Source: Callaeas wilsoni (lineage: Eukaryota > Chordata > Aves > Passeriformes > Callaeidae). From it: DNA of 64,000 bases. Below are positions 60,501 through 64,000 of this stretch, piece by piece. Below the pieces are notes generated by a model. The model did no database searches. It had not been told where the DNA came from and saw only the letters and a program-made list of their open reading frames with translations. Within the stretch, counting starts at the first letter, position 1; each line of letters begins with the position of its first letter. The translations under genes and the position numbers were made by a program. The DNA lies in assembly GCA_013398955.1 (NCBI GenBank), contig VWPU01003214.1, forward strand, positions 1 through 64,000, written 5' to 3'.

Positions 60501-63500
60501 CAGCAGTACTTGAGGTTTGGGCTGGCTGCATCAGCTCTGTTTGTAATCACAGCTCCAGCCGCACTCCACAATCAGCGCCAATTGCTGCCAATTAGCAGCC
60601 GCTAGGCTGGTGTTGCTTTATTCAGATGTTCTGGGGTGTTTGGTTGCATTATTCATACCTCGTCTGGGAAAACACAGTTTAAAAATGAGCACCATTACAG
60701 GATTTCATTGTACTGTGATAGGCCTTCTCTTCTCTCCACCTCTCGGGTTAGTTGTTTCTAGTTGGTGAACAGAGGAAAACTTCAGGCATGATCAAGGTCC
60801 TGCATTTCACTTCTAGGAAATAGTTCCTGCTTGACAGAGGATTTTAAAGAGAGGTCAAAAGAAATCAAAGCTGGTGTTTTTTCATATAATAGTTTGGTTT
60901 TGGAAGTCGTTGCAAAATGTCGTCGAAGTGCAGGACATTAGGCATAAAAAGAAGAAAAATTTTAAAAAGTGAGCAGGCATGTATATGGTTATGGAGGACT
61001 GACATAACCAGGAATAGGGATTTTAAAAGGACTTTGAAATGCCGGTTTCAGAACTGGGTCTGGTCTGTGGTGTAGGAGAGCTTGGGGTGGAAGGGGTCAT
61101 CTCTGTACCTGCAGCAGGTACAGAATGTTCTCTGTAGTGGCACAAGATGAGCTGCAAGTCCAGTCTAAGACAGCAGTGTGTGCCAGCATCTCGGGCTTTA
61201 AGAGCTTGTGGTTTCACTTATTTAAACTTTGAGCCTGTATTTTCCCCCTACAGGATTTTATTCTGACTTCAAGGGAGTTGTTCTTAATGTGAGCAAGTGC
61301 AAATGATTGATGAATGTGTTCGTTTTTTTTCTTCAGATGATGATTTTAATAAGGAGAAATGAATGCTGGCTAAGTGTGTTTAACAAGGAGCTTTGTTTGC
61401 TTTTGGTTTTGCATCCAAGTTGAAGTAAACCAAATTTTTTAGTGCCACAGTAATGAAAGAAATCAAACCATGGCAAGAGCCCCACATCCCTGGGGAACAG
61501 GGGCCATACACGTACTCGTTATGTGACGGATGTTCTCCGCATATAGGAATGTGACATGGGCATAAAGAGGAACGAGTGCAGCAGTAATTTCTTTAATTAA
61601 AAATAAAAAAATTGGAAAGAGGAGGTGATAACTTGTGGAAGCACAAGGACCACAGCTGCCAGCAGAGACAGAGGCAGTGATGGGTGTTTGCTGGAAGGCG
61701 ACGCTCCAGGAGCCTGTGCCAAACTCTCCGATAAGTTTGCTCCACTAATCAGGTGCTTGTTAATAATGACTCAGATTTACGATACTTCATAACAGCCCAA
61801 GAAGAAATATTCATCCTGGTATTGACTTTGTGGGGGAAGAAAACCTAATAAAGCATTGAGAGTGCTTAATCAATACCCGGGCAGGGCTGCGCTGACTATC
61901 AGAACGAGCAGCTTTGTTTGCTATTCAGGCGGATAATTTATGGTTAGTGCTGGAAGTGATGTATGCAATTTATGTTTTAGAGACAATTACTGCTCAAAGA
62001 CAACTGCTGCAAAGCTTTTTGCAGAAAACCAAGAAAAAGACGAATGCAGTCTTTGGGGTGCGAGTGTTGTGCCTGGCAGCCTGGCCAGTGTATTTGTTCA
62101 TTACGTTATATTTATGTGTGATGTTGATATGATAAATGTGCATGTGTTCTCATGTGAACTGTGTTGCATTGTAGCAGTGAGTGGCCTTTGAAGTTCTATT
62201 CCACTTTCTCAGGTTTCAGGATTTTTTAGACATATGGTTTTTGTTGCAGACCATCTAAGCTGTAATTAAAAAAAAAACAACAAAAAAACCAGTTTGTAAA
62301 ACTTAAGGAGGTACTTGTTTTTTGGATCTTCAGCATTTTTTAAAAATTGAATCAAATTATTTAGATCAATATATGAGAAATTGTCAGATGGGCATTGTGA
62401 TTTGCAGACACTTGCCTATAATAAATAGCTCCTTATAAAAGCAAATTGTAAGATAGTTGCAGTTCTACGCCTTTGTGTGCCAGGCACTCAGATATATTAA
62501 AGCACACATATAGGAGCATTTCAGGTGGACATGATAAACTGTATTTAGACTTTGATCCTAACCATTATGAGGGTTTGTTTTAGTTTATTTTGCCCAACAA
62601 CATTTATGTTTTCTGACTTAGGAATTTACATCTCTAAATTGCTATAAAAGTCAATATAAGCTGCCAGTGCCTGTTAGAGAGAGGAATCAAACTGCTTTCT
62701 TAAAGATATTTAACATTTAGATTCCTGAAATCAGCCCATCTTCATCACAGTCTTCAGGAGAAGGTCCCAAGTGTTATTAATGGAATGATGTCTTCCCTCT
62801 GAATAAATATGTTGTGGTTCCTGTGACCCCTGATTGAAGCAGGGTGTGTCACCCTAATGCTTTTAAACTAATCAAAATCACCCCCCTGCTCCGTGCTGGT
62901 GGGCTTTGTTCGGGCAGGATTGCAATAACAATGGGAATGATTTTACAGATTTTATTCCACTTCAGTGATTTATTACAAGTCCAGGGAGCTCTGACACGCA
63001 CTGGAGTCAGCGGCTCACGGGTCAGAGCACGGGTTAGCCCCAAAGCTGGGCACCCAAATGGCAACTTTGTAGGTGGCTGCCTTAAATAAATAAAGTTATT
63101 GCTCATATACAGCTCATAAATACAGAAACCTTGGAAAATGGGTTTTAAGTACTGGGTGGCAGTTACGAGATTCCTTTTGTTATCTTAAAAGTTAGTCTTT
63201 ATATTAATGAATATTGCATAAACTTGTTGTATGGGGAAAATCAAAATACCTTAACGTGTGGGCAGTGAGCTAACTGCTGTGTTCCCTTGGTCTAAACACA
63301 CAAACTGTTGCCAAAATTAGCTGGTGTTTCACTTCGTGGCTTTCCTGCTGCAGAGCTGAGCCCCTGCTCGGTGCAGGTGCTTTCTCCTTCCCCAGGTCTG
63401 GCCAGTCCTGTGCTCAGGGCAGGTTTAATCCTTCATGGGATTATAAAGATGCTGATTTGAGCTCCAGGTGCAGACCCAGCAGCTCAGGGGAGAGGTGTGG

Positions 63501-64000
63501 AGCAGAGACTTCTGCCCCAATGCCAATACGTATTTCTGCTTTTCACACTGATTTTTCTTCATCTGCTTTCTACATTTGAGAGCTGGTGATAGAGCAGGTC
63601 GCTGCTGTTAGACTTCGAGCTGGAATTACCAATGAAAACCACTTTGCCCAGTGTCTGCTTTTATGCAAAGCTTTCATTTATTTGTAGGAAATCTGAAATC
63701 ACCTACATTTTCATAAAAATTTGGTGAAGGGTTGTTTTCCCTGGATGTGGGATGTTTTCAGATGGAGTAGCATTAAACAAGAACAGAGAAGTGAAGGGAT
63801 TGGAATTGTCCTTCTCCATTTAGCGTGTAGCTCCTATGCAGGGTTAATTGGGCAAAGGTGGTCTGCTTCATGAAAAAAGGCATGTTACCTGACGTATCAA
63901 GTATTTTACAAGATTTTTGGAGAAAAGGCACCTTTTCACGTAGTTCCGTTCCGTAATGCGACGAGTGCAGGGAGTGTGGGACATGGGTTTATGTCAACAA
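54561..64000. other. Non-coding single-copy DNA, no gene seen
   Basis: No gene or transposon was recognised. Small features are a CpG-richer patch at 55530-55620, a G9 run (56014-56022), a C10 run (56396-56405) and a palindromic kappa-B-type site (57487-57496). Also present are a T17 run (59625-59641), paired GCCAATT motifs (60577-60593), a 21-base near-palindrome (61103-61123) and an AP-1 motif (61767-61773). Around 58560-58830 the DNA is GC-rich, with overlapping open frames on both strands that I attribute to composition. Confidence 0.65.
59625..59641. repeat. Poly-T run (17 bases)
   Basis: A homopolymer of seventeen T residues with no adjacent retroposon body that I can recognise. It is annotated as simple sequence. 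Confidence 0.9.

Noticed and set aside
15955..61773. AP-1-type TGACTCA motifs at 15955, 18678 and 61767
   Set aside because: A 7-base motif is expected several times by chance in 64 kb, so individual sites carry little weight.
1..64000. CRISPR arrays, bacterial operons, phage or plasmid features
   Set aside because: The sequence is vertebrate nuclear DNA with CR1 elements. The only regular repeat is a spacerless minisatellite.

Overview
This window is non-coding nuclear DNA from a vertebrate, most likely a bird. All the interspersed repeats I can recognise are 3' ends of CR1 LINEs, the dominant retrotransposon of birds and other sauropsids. There are seven of them, covering roughly 1.4 kb (about 2%) of the window. 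I see no Alu, B1/B2 or L1 sequence, which argues against a mammal. The low repeat load argues for a bird over a turtle or crocodilian. The species and chromosome cannot be read from the sequence.

No protein-coding gene, exon, tRNA, rRNA or known microRNA could be recognised on either strand. Every open frame is short. The longest is 226 codons, in a locally GC- and CpG-rich patch. None shows a known domain, a splice-site-bounded exon pattern or family resemblance. The window therefore reads as a long intron or an intergenic stretch. The sequence alone does not say which, or which gene is nearest.

Layout. 1-2.85 kb: single-copy DNA with a short alternating purine/pyrimidine tract. 2.85-3.25 kb: a CR1 3' end, minus strand. 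3.25-14.1 kb: single-copy DNA with a CpG-dense patch near 5.1 kb, a strong short hairpin beside homeodomain-type motifs at 7.65-7.97 kb, and a second CpG cluster near 10.9 kb. 14.1-24.9 kb: four CR1 fragments separated by single-copy DNA. 24.9-35.8 kb: a CpG-dense patch near 27.05 kb and a T/G-rich tract near 31.1 kb. 35.8-36.2 kb: the longest CR1 copy, plus strand. 41.0-41.2 kb: a CR1 tail with an extra 19-bp duplication. 45.43-45.58 kb: a 20-bp-unit minisatellite containing the window's only N, with repeat phase broken across it. 45.6-64 kb: single-copy DNA with a 22-bp tandem duplication (46.05 kb), a nested direct/inverted repeat (49.35-49.43 kb), an octamer-containing AT-rich segment (54.4 kb) and several short palindromes.

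No set of genes acts together here, and I found no undescribed coding system. The most checkable leads are structural: the collapsed minisatellite, the 49.4-kb nested repeat, the 7.65-kb hairpin and the isolated CpG clusters. The candidate regulatory segments rest on motif content alone. A multi-species alignment would be needed to establish conservation.
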